This document shows positions 24,030 to 34,790 of a stretch of DNA of 64,000 bases, one piece after another. The position numbers were made by a program, and so were the translations under genes. The DNA is from Berberis thunbergii (taxonomy: Eukaryota; Streptophyta; Magnoliopsida; Ranunculales; Berberidaceae). The stretch spans positions 186,001 through 250,000 of the forward strand of contig QNQO01000544.1 of the NCBI GenBank assembly GCA_003290165.1, written 5' to 3'. The notes under the pieces are model-generated. The model saw nothing but the letters and a program-made list of their open reading frames with translations, was not told where the DNA came from and did not search any database. Within the stretch, counting starts at the first letter, position 1. Each line of letters opens with the position of its first letter.

Positions 24030-25386
24030 TAGGGGTGGGCATTTAGGACCGAAAGTCCGGACCGAATCGACAACTGGATCGATCGGGTCGGTTCGGATCG
24101 GTTTTTATTAATTATAAATGTTTCGATTTTAAAAGCTCGGCCCGGCCCGACCCGACCCGGATTAAATAGTTAAAATTTAAAAAGTAAAAACCATAAAAAG
24201 CTTTGCACGGTCTTTGTTTTATGAAACAGAGGCTCTGTTTTCAAAATGCTCACATCTACTCTTCCTTCCCCACCACATTCTCCACTTCATTATCACTGTC
24301 ACCACTTCACCATCAATAATTAACTCTAGATTTGATTATACATAAACCCTAAAGATGGGTATCTATTGGTATTCTATTACCACCCAAAACCAAACCCCAA
24401 CTTCTCCATCTCAACCTCTCTGTTTCTCTTTCTCCTCACTCTATTTTTCTCTTCTTCTTCTGTTCATCCTCCTCCTTATTGTAGAGATGCATCACTTCAA
24501 CATGACATGAGCTTCAAAACCGAACATCTCCATTACTATTGAAACTTTCTAAGTGTGGTTGTCCTCCCTCTACTTCTAGTTCCTTGGAAATATTTGAACA
24601 CTGACAAAACTTTGTTACTTTCTTTCAAGTACTCGGTTCTCAATGACCCATTATCAATCCTTTCGAGCTAGAACTACGATGATGAGTTCCCATGTTCATG
24701 TACTGGAATCCAGTGTGCTCCTCTCCCCACCCCATACGACACTCCTCGAGTTATAGCTCTAGTACTCCCTAATTATCATATTTTTTGGCTCTGTTCCTGA
24801 AGATCCGAGGTTAATAGAACACCTTCTTCATCTTGATCTTTCCAACAATTTCCTTAATGGGTCTCTACTAAAGTCTCTCTTCAATGCCTCTGAGTTGAAA
24901 ATTTTTGCATTTTCAAACAACGTGATCTCAGGTCAGCTACTTGAATCATTTACGGGTCTGCAAGAGTCTTGAGGTGCTCAATCTCTCTGATAATGCTCTA
25001 GCAGGGAATATTCCGCAAAACTTGAGCTCTCTTCAAAACCTTACTACTTTATCTTTGAAGAGCAATTACTTGTCTGGAGAAGTTCCTTCTGGGTTCGATT
25101 CGATTCAAGTTTTAGACTTGTCGTCGAATCTAATAAATGGGTCTCTGGCTAAGCATTACGACACAACAATTGGGATTAATTCACTGTTGACTAGGTGGGC
25201 TTTATAAATTCAGCACTTTGGACTGAACTTCAAGGACCGAAACCGGCCCGGAATTCAGTTAATCTGGCCCTCGATTAACCGATCAACTCGATTCGGTTTC
25301 GGGCCTCATAAATACGGGCTTAAATTTTTCGGACCAATTTTCGGTTTTTACTTTTTGGGCCGGTTACCCGAACCTGCCCAGCCCTA
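24030..25386 (+). mobile_element. hAT element carrying a receptor-kinase gene fragment
   Basis: The ends TAGGGGTGGGCA and TGCCCAGCCCTA match those of the element at 12009-12799. The target duplication is GTAAATAG (24022-24029) and GTAAATAC (25387-25394), seven of eight bases alike. Subterminal blocks hold CGGTTCGGATCGG and CCCGACCCGA motifs. The middle (about 24380-25170) is not transposase but a captured host gene piece, so this is a gene-capturing (Pack-type) hAT element. Confidence 0.8.
24600..25205 (+). pseudogene. Captured LRR receptor-like kinase N-terminus
   Basis: Translation in shifting frames gives LLSFKYSVLNDPLSIL, then NYDDEFPCSCTGIQC (the cap before the repeats), then HLLHLDLSNNFLNGSL, FSNNVISGQL, LEVLNLSDNALAGNIP, LTTLSLKSNYLSGEVPSGF and VLDLSSNLINGSL. 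These are successive leucine-rich repeats of the LxxLxLSxNxLxG type. The arrangement resembles plant LRR kinases of the At4g34220 (RDK1) group, an inference from memory of that family. A TAG replaces the expected Trp before NYDDE, and at least one frameshift occurs near 24950. No transmembrane or kinase segment is included. It lies inside a hAT element, so it is a captured fragment rather than a decayed resident gene. Confidence 0.75.
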
Positions 25387-25511
25387 GTAAATACCCTAAA
25401 TCCAACGGCTTTACCAAAAAAAAAAGTAACCTCGCTCCTTTTTTACATCTGTATAACCCTAGGAGAGATGCCAAAATCCCTCCACCGTTTGTCCCCACCA
25501 CAACCACCAGC
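25387..25511 (+). promoter_or_regulatory. Short upstream region of the exonuclease gene
   Basis: Only 125 bp separate the hAT element from the exonuclease ATG. It holds a GTATAA motif near 25451 and a C-rich leader. If the transposon arrived after the gene, the original promoter was displaced upstream by about 1.36 kb. Confidence 0.35.
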
Positions 25512-26144
25512 ATGTCAACATACCTCCACGACTCCTACGACACCCACCGAACCTACGGCGTAAACTACATCGACGACTACATCTCCACCACCGTCACCCA
25601 CACCTCCTCCGTGGTGGACGCCTGGATCAACGAAACCCTCTACATCCACCGCCACCGTCTCCACAAACTGATCGTTGGCCTCGACATCGAGTGGCGGCCT
25701 TCCTTCAACCGCAACATCACCAACCCGGCTGCCACCTTACAACTCTGCGTCGGGCGGAGGTGCCTGATCCTCCAACTCATTTACGCTGTAGAATTCCCAC
25801 AGTCCCTCGTTGACTTCCTCACTGATGATGACTTCACCTTCGTAGGTGTCAGGGTGCATGGCGACATTTACAAGCTTCAGCGCGACTATAATCTTGACAT
25901 TGGGAACGGGCTGGACTTGAGCAGTTATGCGGCGGAGGTTTATGGTCAGGCGTGGATGAGGAATGCGGGTTTGAAGTCTCTGGCAATGAGTGTTCTCGGA
26001 AAGGAGGTTGATAAGCCCAAGAGTGTCACGCTGAGTAGGTGGGATAACCAGTGGCTTAGTCTTGCTCAGGTGCATTATGCCTGTGTCGACGCCTTTCTTT
26101 CGTTCGAGATAGGTAGGCATTTGCTGTCTAATTATGGAAACTGA
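25512..26144 (+). CDS. Intronless DEDDy 3'-5' exonuclease (Werner-exonuclease-like), 210 aa
   Basis: This predicted 3'-5' exonuclease of the DnaQ-like DEDDy superfamily is related to the exonuclease domain of Werner protein; such single-domain proteins of about 200-240 aa are common in plants. Exo I is VGLDIEW (Asp58, Glu60), Exo II FVGVRVHGDIYKL (Asp118), and Exo III VHYACVDAFLSFEIG (Tyr189, Asp193), so all catalytic residues are present. A two-metal mechanism releasing nucleotides from DNA or RNA 3' ends is known for the family; the substrate here is unknown. There is no signal peptide or membrane segment. The 5' half is unusually GC-rich for the window. The ATG is the first in frame and gives the family's usual length. 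The 3' end overlaps a 61-bp tandem duplication. The gene looks intact. Confidence 0.88.
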   Translation: MSTYLHDSYDTHRTYGVNYIDDYISTTVTHTSSVVDAWINETLYIHRHRLHKLIVGLDIEWRPSFNRNITNPAATLQLCVGRRCLILQLIYAVEFPQSLVDFLTDDDFTFVGVRVHGDIYKLQRDYNLDIGNGLDLSSYAAEVYGQAWMRNAGLKSLAMSVLGKEVDKPKSVTLSRWDNQWLSLAQVHYACVDAFLSFEIGRHLLSNYGN

Positions 26145-26212
26145 AATAGTTGCCTTTCTTTCGTTCGAGATAGGTAGGTATTTGCTGTCTAATTATGGAA
26201 ACTGAAATAGTT
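26091..26212 (+). repeat. 61-bp tandem duplication over the exonuclease stop codon
   Basis: Units 26091-26151 and 26152-26212 are identical except one base (AGGCATT versus AGGTATT). The first encodes the last codons and the stop; the second lies in the 3' UTR. The coding frame ends in the first unit, so the protein is unaffected. Confidence 0.95.
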
Positions 26213-26577
26213 GAGTAGTAGGTTTGGGTTTTTAGGTTTTTTTTTTTTGGAGCTTAAGTGATGTTTTTTCTCACTTTTTGTAGAAAGGGAACTATACAAG
26301 GGTTTAAGTAATGATATAAAAGGGATTATGTTTTGTTTTCGTTGTTAGTTCATGAGAATGTTTTCCTTTGGTATGGGCAATCATAATTACACCCTTCGGA
26401 TTATCTCTATAAGCAACCACAACTTTTAGATATTCATATTTGAGTGTGAAGAAATCCAAATTTCACATTCACACGTGTGAGAACTTTCAAATGGTGCCGT
26501 CACAATGACCACATGATCATTCTATGCTAAGCTCTAGATCCCTGCTCGTTCTTCTTCATTGGTAACGACTTGATTCT
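26213..26577. other. 3' flank of the exonuclease gene
   Basis: AT-rich DNA that includes the likely 3' UTR. No clear AATAAA is visible and no other gene is recognised. Confidence 0.4.
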
Positions 26578-26585
26578 TGTTCCCA

Positions 26586-27572
26586 AGGGTGTTAATCGGT
26601 TCGATTGGCTGAAAACTGGACCAGAATCGAATCGAACCGAACTAGGGATTTGATCCAGCTCAATTCGGTTATCTTATTGTTTAAACAGAAAACTAAATCG
26701 AACTAGTTTGTTAGGCTTGATTACGATTTTTTCTCGTCGCTCGCAAAATCCTTGATTTTCTCACAAAATAAGCACTAATAAGGTTGTTTGGAGTAATCGA
26801 CGATGTCATGGTGGCCACATGTTGTCATCCTTTTTCAGGGCCTCGAGCTCCTTGTTCAGAGCAAAATCAACAAATCTTAGACAACCCCATTGGATGGATG
26901 GGTGGATTGATTCAAACCCAAGAGAGTGTCTGAGTGACTTACCATGATTCGTCTATTGTTGGGCTTGAGTTGCTTGACAGTGAGTCCTTGCTTATTGATC
27001 GATCACTAACAAATTTAGGATTTGTTGAGACAGAGAGAGAAATGGAAAGAGAGATAAGAAAATAGAATATGAGAGGGGGAGGGTTCTTTGTACTTGTAGT
27101 AGAAAGAAAAAAGAGAGAGAAAGAGAGAGTTTGGAGAATGAATAGAGGAGTGGTGTTGGCCGTGGAAAAGGAGGGAAGAGGAGTTTGATATTGGATTTGT
27201 TTGTCATAAGAAAAAAAGAAAAGATAAATTTTGTGGGGCACAAGATATTCTATGGCCATAGGGCTATATGGGGAGATGGGATGTGAAGAGAAGGGGAGAG
27301 AAGGGAAGAGTGGTGCATTTCTTACTCTCTATGTGTTCGAGTCTGACTCACTACTCCTGGTCTAGGACTCCAATAGCCTAGGGAGGATTGAAGTTGAGCC
27401 CAACCCTAGTACCTAGAGTTTTTCATCATTTTCTCCAATACATATTTTGTACCAAAGCTGTCATGAACTTTGTTTTACATATCTATTATATCGGTTCGGT
27501 TCGATTTTTCCTCGGTTTGAGGTTTTTCGGTTCGGTCGTTCAGCCGGTTTTCAGGAACCAATTAACACCCAT
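26586..27572. mobile_element. hAT-type element with AGGGTGTTAAT ends
   Basis: The left end AGGGTGTTAATCGGTTC pairs with the right end GAACCAATTAACACCC. Flanks are TGTTCCCA (26578-26585) and AGTTCCCA (27573-27580), seven of eight bases alike. Subterminal CGGTTCGGTTCG and CGAATCGAACCG repeats resemble those of other hAT families here. The middle, read on the minus strand (27250-26930), is a CT-rich stretch leading to an ATG and a GT donor-like GTAAGTCACTC, which could be a captured 5' UTR and first exon. I could not identify the source gene. Confidence 0.65.
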
Positions 27573-27743
27573 AGTTCCCAGTTGGAGTGTAGGAGACTCG
27601 ATCACTATACACTTTTATTAGCCGCAATTCAACTCATAAACATTGAATCTTGATAGTAAATTGTTCCTTAATTTGCAAGTGGTTATAATAGTGTTTTTCC
27701 CTCTAAAGGATCGTCCACCCTTCTAGCTAGATGTTTATCTTTA

Positions 27744-28535
27744 GGCTTCGACTGTTTGGCACAACCATTTCCCCTATTTGACACCACCACCGTCACCTTT
27801 CTATCTAACACCACCATAATAAACCAAAAATTCTCAATTCTCAAAATTTTTCTCTCTTCTCTCTCATTCTCAACGATTTCTCCCTAGAACAACAACATTT
27901 GTTTTTCTCTCACTGTCGTCAATGTTGTTGCCACCTCACAGTCACTGCTCGTCTGCCCCCTCATTTTTTTCCCTTTCTTTCTTCTCTTCCTCTTTTCCCT
28001 CTATTTTCTGATCATCAACAATAGGCTAATGACTGCAGTCGGTGCCCCTTCCTCCCGTTATTGTTTAAGTCCCCTCCTCCCATAATTATATTTTTTCCCT
28101 CTTTTTCTCCTTTGCTCTCGCTCCAGTCTTTGCAAGGATGGAAACCGTCCTCGCAGAGCAAAAAAGAAGAAGAAGATGAAACCCTTGCCTCCCCTTGCCG
28201 GTCACCCTCTCCCTGCTCTACCTCGTCGATCACTCTCTCCCTCACCCCTTAGTTGCAAGATCAGTGTGAGAGATGAGAAGAGGATAGAAAAAAAAAGAGG
28301 GGAGGAGGGAAAGAAGGCGAGGCGGTGCGACCGATGGTGGGCAACAACACCGTTGTTGTTGCTGCCCTGTGTTGTGTTGTTGTTGTTCTTGAGAAGATAG
28401 GATGAGAGAGAATAAATGAATCCCTTTTATTGGTGGTGCCCTTTAATAGGTTAAAAAAAAAAGAAAAAAAGAAAGTGGGTGGTTGTGTCAGAGATGGAAT
28501 ATGGTGGTGTCAAAAACGAGATATGGTTGTGAGCC
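27744..28535. mobile_element. Mutator-like foldback element (MULE-MITE), copy 2
   Basis: It is flanked by a perfect 9-bp direct repeat, TTATCTTTA (27735-27743 and 28536-28544). The ends are imperfect inverted repeats: GGCTTCGACTG, ACAACCAT and TTGACACCACCAC at the left, matched by GTGGTGTCAAAAACGAG, ATGGTTGT and GAGCC at the right. The left half is pyrimidine-rich and the right half purine-rich, as in the element at 9554-10396. Frames inside are low-complexity. Confidence 0.75.
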
Positions 28536-28562
28536 TTATCTTTAATATTTCCTACATTTCAA

Positions 28563-28680
28563 TTCATTCATCCATAACCTACTTTTCAATTCATTCCTCT
28601 ACGGAGTTGGAAGTGTTTCGATTCATTCATCCATAACCAACTTTTCAATTCATTCCTCTATGGAGTTGGAAGTGCTCTTG
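28563..28680 (+). repeat. Tandem duplication of about 59 bp
   Basis: ATTCATTCATCCATAACC, then ACTTTTCAATTCATTCCTCT, then GGAGTTGGAAGTG occurs twice in a row (28563 and 28622) with few mismatches. It is non-coding and lies just right of the Mutator-like element. Confidence 0.9.
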
Positions 28681-30720
28681 ACAGTGCTCCTGTCAGAAGT
28701 CATACTCGATTTTAAGGGTTTTCATACTTTGATCTTCTAAATCGAAATTGAACCTATCTTTCAAGGGTTTTTGTTTTTGGCAACAATCGAAAGGAGATTG
28801 ACTCACTAACACACTAGATTTGCAAAAGATATCGTTTCTGTTCATTTACACCTATGCCAGTAAAATTTGATTCACTGGAATAGGAGCTATGCAAAGGATA
28901 TCACGGAGTGTGTATCTCTTTAACCTTATGCAAGAAATTGATATACCCCATTTTCTATAACTCTAGTGCAATGAAACATCAGGGAATGTCAATCTGTAAA
29001 TCACACAATTAGTTCTTACAGTCAGATTGCACAAATCTGTTCATACTCACTCTCCATCAACCTTTGACATAATTTAATTTAGAACAGACAGAGAGCTATA
29101 TGACACATAAATAGAACAACGTGAATGAATTGTACACAATGGATTCATGAACATATGTAACCTGAAATTGAGCAAGATATATAATGGTGATGATGAATTC
29201 TGTTGAAGGTAATCTGGTGTTGGCGGTCTGCAATGCCGTTTCTGCTGCTTATCATAAGCGAAGTTGAGGAAACTTATCTGTTTGCATATAGAAAAATGAA
29301 TGGGAAGATTACATTGGTTAAAAGGTGCTTTAGCTAATTTCCAAGTGAAGTAAGAAGATATGTTTTATTGGCTAATAGGATGAAATAATTGCGAGGAGCT
29401 TCCCTTGAGAAGAAGGTTATGAAGTGATTAAGAGAATTCCATGCATTACATGATAATTCATTATTCAATGAAAGTCTTGCTCAGTTCAGTGTCCAGCCTT
29501 CAATGAGATTATATCAGAATAGATTGGCATTTTTTGTTTGTTTGTTAAAAAGAATAGATTGGCATTGAAAGATGGAAATTTGGTAGTGATAAATATGTTT
29601 CCTTAATGGAGTTGGTGATTTTTCTGTGCTACAATTCAGATGATGCCAATCATTCGGACTCTTTTTAGTGTTTCTACTTCACATTTGGTTAATATTAATA
29701 TTCAGGTAATGCCTTTGAGTTATGCTGGAGGCTCTTCTGTTCTGACAGTAACAATGCTCATTACAGCAGAGAAACATACAGTTCCACTGCTTCTACTGAT
29801 TGTGCTTTATGCAAGCCACATTTATCGTTCACTGGTCCATTCTGCATGTGTTGATGATCAGTATTGTCGAGTTGCTTGACTTGCTTCAAGATAAACAAAA
29901 CATCAGCCTTGTAGGGTCTATGGTGTATCTGGCTATATACAATCCTTGTCTATGTTCCCAAAACAACAGCAGTGAACATGTGTTTCTCAAGTACCATGTA
30001 CCAGCTTGATGGAAGAAGATTTAATGCATGAAATATAATTGCCTAGACCCGTTACAAAAAAACGTGATGGAGAACGAGCATTAGGGATGGGGCTTGGCTG
30101 AATCAGGCCTGCCTGCGAGTTTGAAGATCTCGTTGTGTCCCACAGTATTTGCTTGATTAGGTTACATGGCCGGTTTGGATGAAATGTTACTCCAAAATTC
30201 ACTTGTATTAGTCACAGCTTGAGGTTTGTAAGAACTAGGCCAAGGAATCAAAAGGGAATTCGTATAACTCAAGACAATAAGATTGCTACTCGGGCTGGTC
30301 AAGGCACTGCAAAGTTTCCCCGATTTCAAATTTATCCGAGGGGGTCAAATTTTGGGTATTTAATTTAGGTTGTCCTACATAAATGGAGCCTATTGCTCGA
30401 AGGTAGACAGACACCTAATCCAAAATTTATTCTAGTTTGATTTTCTTGATTTTTAAAGTGTATTCGGCCAGCTCTCTTGCATCCCTAACATAGAAACCTC
30501 CCAAGTTAAACACAAATAAGTCGACCTCAAGAACTTTGGGAAAACAAAGAATGGCATCGATAGCATGTGAGGCCTTAGATAGGCATGCACAAGGATCAGA
30601 TTAGCATATCCAAGTGTTTCGAATCTCGACTTTGTGACATTTTCATTGAATGGAATGTTTTCTTCTTTAAAAGAGCTTTCTAAAACCGTCTCTTATGAAT
30701 TTACTTACTAATGAGAAAAC
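28681..30720. other. Non-genic stretch with a degenerate copy of the 268-aa gene's 3' end
   Basis: Around 29720-29880 several short blocks match the end of the 268-aa gene and its 3' UTR in the same order: GGAGGC...CTTCT, AACAATGCTC, GATTGTGYTTTATGYAAGCCAC, then TGTTGATGATNNCAGTATT. The reading frame is not kept. It looks like an old partial duplication. Nothing else is recognisable before the poly(T) run at 30726-30748. Confidence 0.4.
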
Positions 30721-30999
30721 CACCTTTTTTTTTTTTTTTTTTTTTTTTAAGTAAAATCTATCTAACATTTCACATTGGTTTTGTCACTGTTCATGAACAG
30801 TGATTTTAGTTTGTTTGTCCTACGTGGCAACACTTATGTAATTGGCAAAGTTAAGTAAAAAAAAAAATTCCCGATCCTCTCCTTTCCCCTCTATTCCTTT
30901 ACCCAAACAAGCATTGAAGAAGAAGGAAGAAGCTCTACATCTCCTCCTCTGAAGTTGTTTCTTCTTCTTCTTCTTCTTCTTCTTCATCTTCTTCCATTC

Positions 31000-31190
31000 T
31001 CTTCTTCCTCTCGCAGCCTTCTCGCAGAGCATCCCCTCTCGCAGCCCCTCGCAGAGAGGATCTCAAGTTCTTCAGCCCCTTTCTTGGTTGTTTCTTCTTC
31101 TTCTTCTTCTTCTTCTTCCATTCTCTTCTTCCTCTCGCAGCCCTCTCGCAGAGCATCCCCTCTCGCAGAGAGGATCTCAAGTTCTTCATA
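31000..31190 (-). repeat. Duplicated GAGAGG/CTT-rich block in the left palindrome arm
   Basis: A unit containing CCTCTCGCAG, GAGCATCCCCTCTCGCAG, GATCTCAAGTTCTTCA and a TTCTTCTTC tract occurs twice here and again in the right arm (about 38360-38580). Frames through it encode runs of Glu or Lys and are not genes. The CTT tract differs in length between arms. Confidence 0.8.
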
Positions 31191-31839
31191 ACATTCCTCT
31201 CTTCCAGGTATCTCACATTCCTCTCTTCTCTTCAAATCGATTTTTTTCGGTCTTATAACTCTGAAAAGATTGTTTCTTTTGATGATGATGATGATGAACA
31301 CTAATTGCTCCACCATCCATTCTTACACTCCCACTCTGAAAAGATTTTTTTCGGTCTTAGAGACCCAATTCAGAACAATTGGGGAGTTTTTAGATGAGGT
31401 TCTTTGATAGAGACCCAATTCAGAACACTAATTGCTCCACCATCCATTCTTACACTCCCACCACTTTCTTATTCGAATTTGATGGAGTGAGTGGTATTTG
31501 ATGGAGAACACTAATTGCTCAACCTTACTGTTTTCTTCTTCTTCTTTTCATTTCCTCTGTCGGGTGTGTTTGATGGAGTGAGGGGTGAAGAGGGTTTCAG
31601 TGCTGGTGCAATTTGGGTGATTGAACCCATTTTTTGTTTAGGGTGATGGTGGTGAGGTCGATTGTGGTTGGCAGTGGTGGCGAGCTCGATTGTTGATTAG
31701 GGATGGTGGTTGTGAGATTGGTTGGGAGTGGGATGGGGCGGCGAGGTTCAGAAATGGTGGCGGTGGCGAACTCAGATTGGAAGTGGTAGTGTGAGGTTGA
31801 TTATGGGAGGTGATGTGGTTCAGTTGGGAGTCCATCTTG

Positions 31840-31931
31840 CTCATAAGGTACGAGTTTTCATAATCAAACAGTAAGACCTTAATTCCAACTTTGGCACACT
31901 CCAAGGCATAGCGTGCATTTGTCATCAACAT
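31840..31931 (-). pseudogene. Captured HAD-type nucleotidase fragment, left arm
   Basis: The minus strand encodes NARYALECAKVGIKVLLFDY followed by ENSY. This resembles the conserved C-terminal region of plant HAD-superfamily proteins (NT5C / YqfW-like, of the At2g45990 type, recalled from memory). Only about 30 codons match; the continuation is low-complexity. It is a captured fragment with a mirror copy in the right arm. Confidence 0.5.
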
Positions 31932-33092
31932 TTAAGCACCTAAGTATCTGTTTTTTTTTTTTTTTTTTTTTATTTCACTCGAAAATTGTTAACTCTGTGG
32001 TGCAATTTACGTTGAAAAGATGTGATGGGTTGAGTTTCTAAGCGTTTTTCCTTGGTTTAGAAGAGGTGAAATGGGTTAACTCCTTGGTTTTTTGGATGAT
32101 AGACTTGAAATGGGTTTTTGATTGAGAAGGTTTTTGAGACGTTACTAAAGAATTTGTTGATGGTTTTTTGCAGGTACTCGGATGGGTGGGAGGGGTAGGT
32201 AGCGTATTGTAACAAAGTCTTATGCATTCTTGCTACATCAAACCTGTATTGTCCACTCGGTACGGGTTAGTTATGCGCTAAGATCTATCAATGTCGTCAC
32301 TACCTGCCGAAAGTAGTGGATTTCTATTCCATTACAAAATTTGGGCTTTGAACCACCCCATGACTTAAATGCTAAATTTGCTTTCAACGTTTCTGGTGCT
32401 TTTTTTTTAGTGCACCGATTTGCTATTGACCAAGTGCTCGAAAGCATATAGAGATATTTGTTGAGTTCAAGCATATACTAGGCAAAATAAGTTACTGCAT
32501 AACTATATTGTGTCGCACCTCCTTAGTAAGATAAATATTCTAATTGAGAATGACCCTTTGAAGCTTTAAAACTTATGTTTTTGAATCCATTCATAGCTGA
32601 ATTGAGAATGACCCTTTGAAGCTTTAAAACTTAAGTTTTTGACAAGGGCTACATAGTATAGCTTCAAGTTCTCTAATAAAAGCAAACTATACCTTCTTTT
32701 AACCATTTGAAAGCTTGATTAAGCTAACTTCATGATTAGAAGCATATGAAGCTAACTTCAAGACCAACACCCATTAATCTATATATTTATTAGAAGCATA
32801 TGAATCTCTTTAAGTTGTTCATTCCATATTAAATTAATTTCTTATGAAGATGTTGCCTTGCCTTTGTTGAATTAGAAGTCTACGCGAAGGGAAACTATTT
32901 CATTTTCATCTCAAATGTGTGGTTGTGCTGTTTAATCATAATATCTACTTTTTTTGCTTTGATAAGGTGTAGATTCAAGGTTTATGTTCATAAACAACTC
33001 ATGTTAATAAATTTTTTTTTAGATATCATGCTATGATACATTTAAAATGTTTAAAGCATATTGATTTGCCAAATTTTAAAATAATTTCTTAG

Positions 33093-33240
33093 ATCTCGCC
33101 TTTAGGCGATTGAAGCGTACGCCTTTAGGCGCGAGTCGAGGCGGGGCGCACAGAAATCGCCTCTCCGCGTACGAGTTGAGGTGCCAATTGAAGGCGTTTC
33201 GAGGTGTAAGCCTCGCGGCGTACGCTATTTTATTTCCTGA
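33093..33240 (+). repeat. GC-rich AAGGCG-type MITE piece, left arm
   Basis: Repeated CGCCTTTAGGCG, GAGTCGAGGCG and AAGGCGTTTCGAGG motifs resemble the subterminal regions of the element at 19867-20688. The mirror copy is at 36299-36446. It is far more GC-rich than the rest of the arm. Confidence 0.55.
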
Positions 33241-33253
33241 TCAGTTGGCATTA

Positions 33254-34790
33254 TTTGTTAAATGGCTCCCCAAATGCACCTACAAACACTGCAGTTGACA
33301 AACAAATGGTTGACTGATTCATTGCTTGACATGCATGACGCATTTGTTGTTCGCATGCCTCCCTCTTCTACGGAGATTGTCCCTTTTGAGGGTATTCCCT
33401 ATACTGCTTTCTTGACCCTACACTTGACCCTAGCTTCAATGTGGATTCCTCTTCAATGTATTCTCTAATAAAAAAATCGATTTTTCTTCAATGGTTTCCT
33501 CTGGTAACTTGCCTCCACTACTGGATGCACCATATTTTTTTGATGAAATTCTTCTTTTTTAAGAGTGCTTAAAGGTTGGAGTTTTATGGTTTTTGAGTAT
33601 TGGGGTTTGGTAGATATTATGTGCTGTTCATGGCATTGATTGCCATTGTAATTTTTTATGACAGGTTTCAATATTGATAAATACAGAGGAAACTCTGGCG
33701 AAATTTTGATTTTTTAGTTCATGACATTGATTGTCATTATAGTCACTTATGACATGTTTTGATAAATTACTTTATTCAAAAAAATTACATTTTTTTTATA
33801 TAATGATATATTGTGTGCATGTCTCTTTCGACAATACAAATGCACCTACAAACACTGCAGTTGACAAACAAATGGTTGATTAATTCATTGCTTGACATGC
33901 ATGACGCATTTGTTGTTCGCATGCCTCCCTCTTCTACGGAGATTGTCCTTTTTGAGGGTATTCCCTTTTAAGGAGATTTGGTTGTTACTTTGCATGTCTT
34001 AATGATTGATAGTATTTGTAGTTGAGAATGGCAGCTTTCGAAAAATCTAAACTTGAAGTATAGGAGTGTCGTAGGAGGATCAGTTAGTTTAAAGATATCG
34101 TGAAGAACAAAGCTTCAGTTTTTCCATCTTGCAGCTTCTAAGTGGAAGAATCAAATAAGAAAAATCTAAGTGGAATATCAAGTAATATAGAAACTCAAGT
34201 TACAGTAATACAAGTGGAGACTTAATGACTTGATTGTGTTTCAACATTCTGCCTTTACCCTACCCCTACAATTGTAGTTCATCTTTAGCAATAGTGAATT
34301 ATGCAGTCATTTTGATGCTCTTTTGTTTGGAAACAGGTGGAGGCTTTGAAGTGTGTTTTCACTTGCAGACTTGGCAAGAATCTAGAGGAACGAAGGAGTC
34401 ATTCAAGGTAACAAGTAACTCTATACTGCTTTCTTGACCCTAGCTTCAAGGTGGATTCCTCTTCAATGTATTCTCTAATAAAAAACGATTTTTCTTCAAT
34501 GGTTTCCTCTGGTAACTTGCATCCACTATTGGATGCACCATATTTGTTTGATGAAATTCTTCTTTTTTAAGAGTGCTTAAAGGTTGGAGTTTTATGGTTT
34601 TTGAGTATTGGGGTTTGGTAGATATTATGTGGTGTTCATGGCATTGATTGCCATTGTAATTTTTTATGACAGGTTCAGACAGGTTTCAATATTGATAAAT
34701 ACAAAGGAAACTCTGGCGAAATTTTGATTTTTTAGTTGTTCATGACATTGATTGTCATTATAGTCACTTATGACATGTTTAGATAAATAC
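33254..34790 (+). repeat. A-B duplication inside the left arm, second copy split by an insert
   Basis: Block A (33272-33405, CAAATGCACCTACAAACACT onward) recurs at 33838-33968. Block B (33401-33760, CTATACTGCTTTCTTGACCC onward) recurs at 34424-34790, running into the palindrome centre. A and B adjoin in the first copy but are separated by about 450 bp (33970-34423) in the second. The right arm mirrors all of this, so the duplication predates the palindrome. Confidence 0.85.
34337..34407 (+). pseudogene. Orphan exon-like segment in the palindrome insert
   Basis: A 71-bp segment sits between a good acceptor (TTTGTTTGGAAACAG) and a donor (GTAACAAG). One frame reads VEALKCVFTCRLGKNLEERR, which I do not recognise. 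It lies in the 450-bp insert that splits A from B, which suggests capture of a genomic exon with intron flanks. The mirror copy is at about 35140-35210. Confidence 0.35.

Noticed and set aside
26939..27259. 106-codon frame as a secreted protein gene
   Set aside because: Hydrophobic Ser/Phe/Leu composition follows from a CT-rich strand; better explained as captured UTR within a hAT element.
30820..31316. Glu/Lys- or Ser-rich open frames of 70-110 codons near the left palindrome edge (and mirrors at 38234-38709)
   Set aside because: They arise from CTT/GAA repeat tracts and change length with the repeat; no conserved domain or splice structure.
33110..33298. 62-codon frame starting MKRTPLGASRGG
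   Set aside because: It runs through the GC-rich MITE piece repeated in the palindrome; no protein resemblance.
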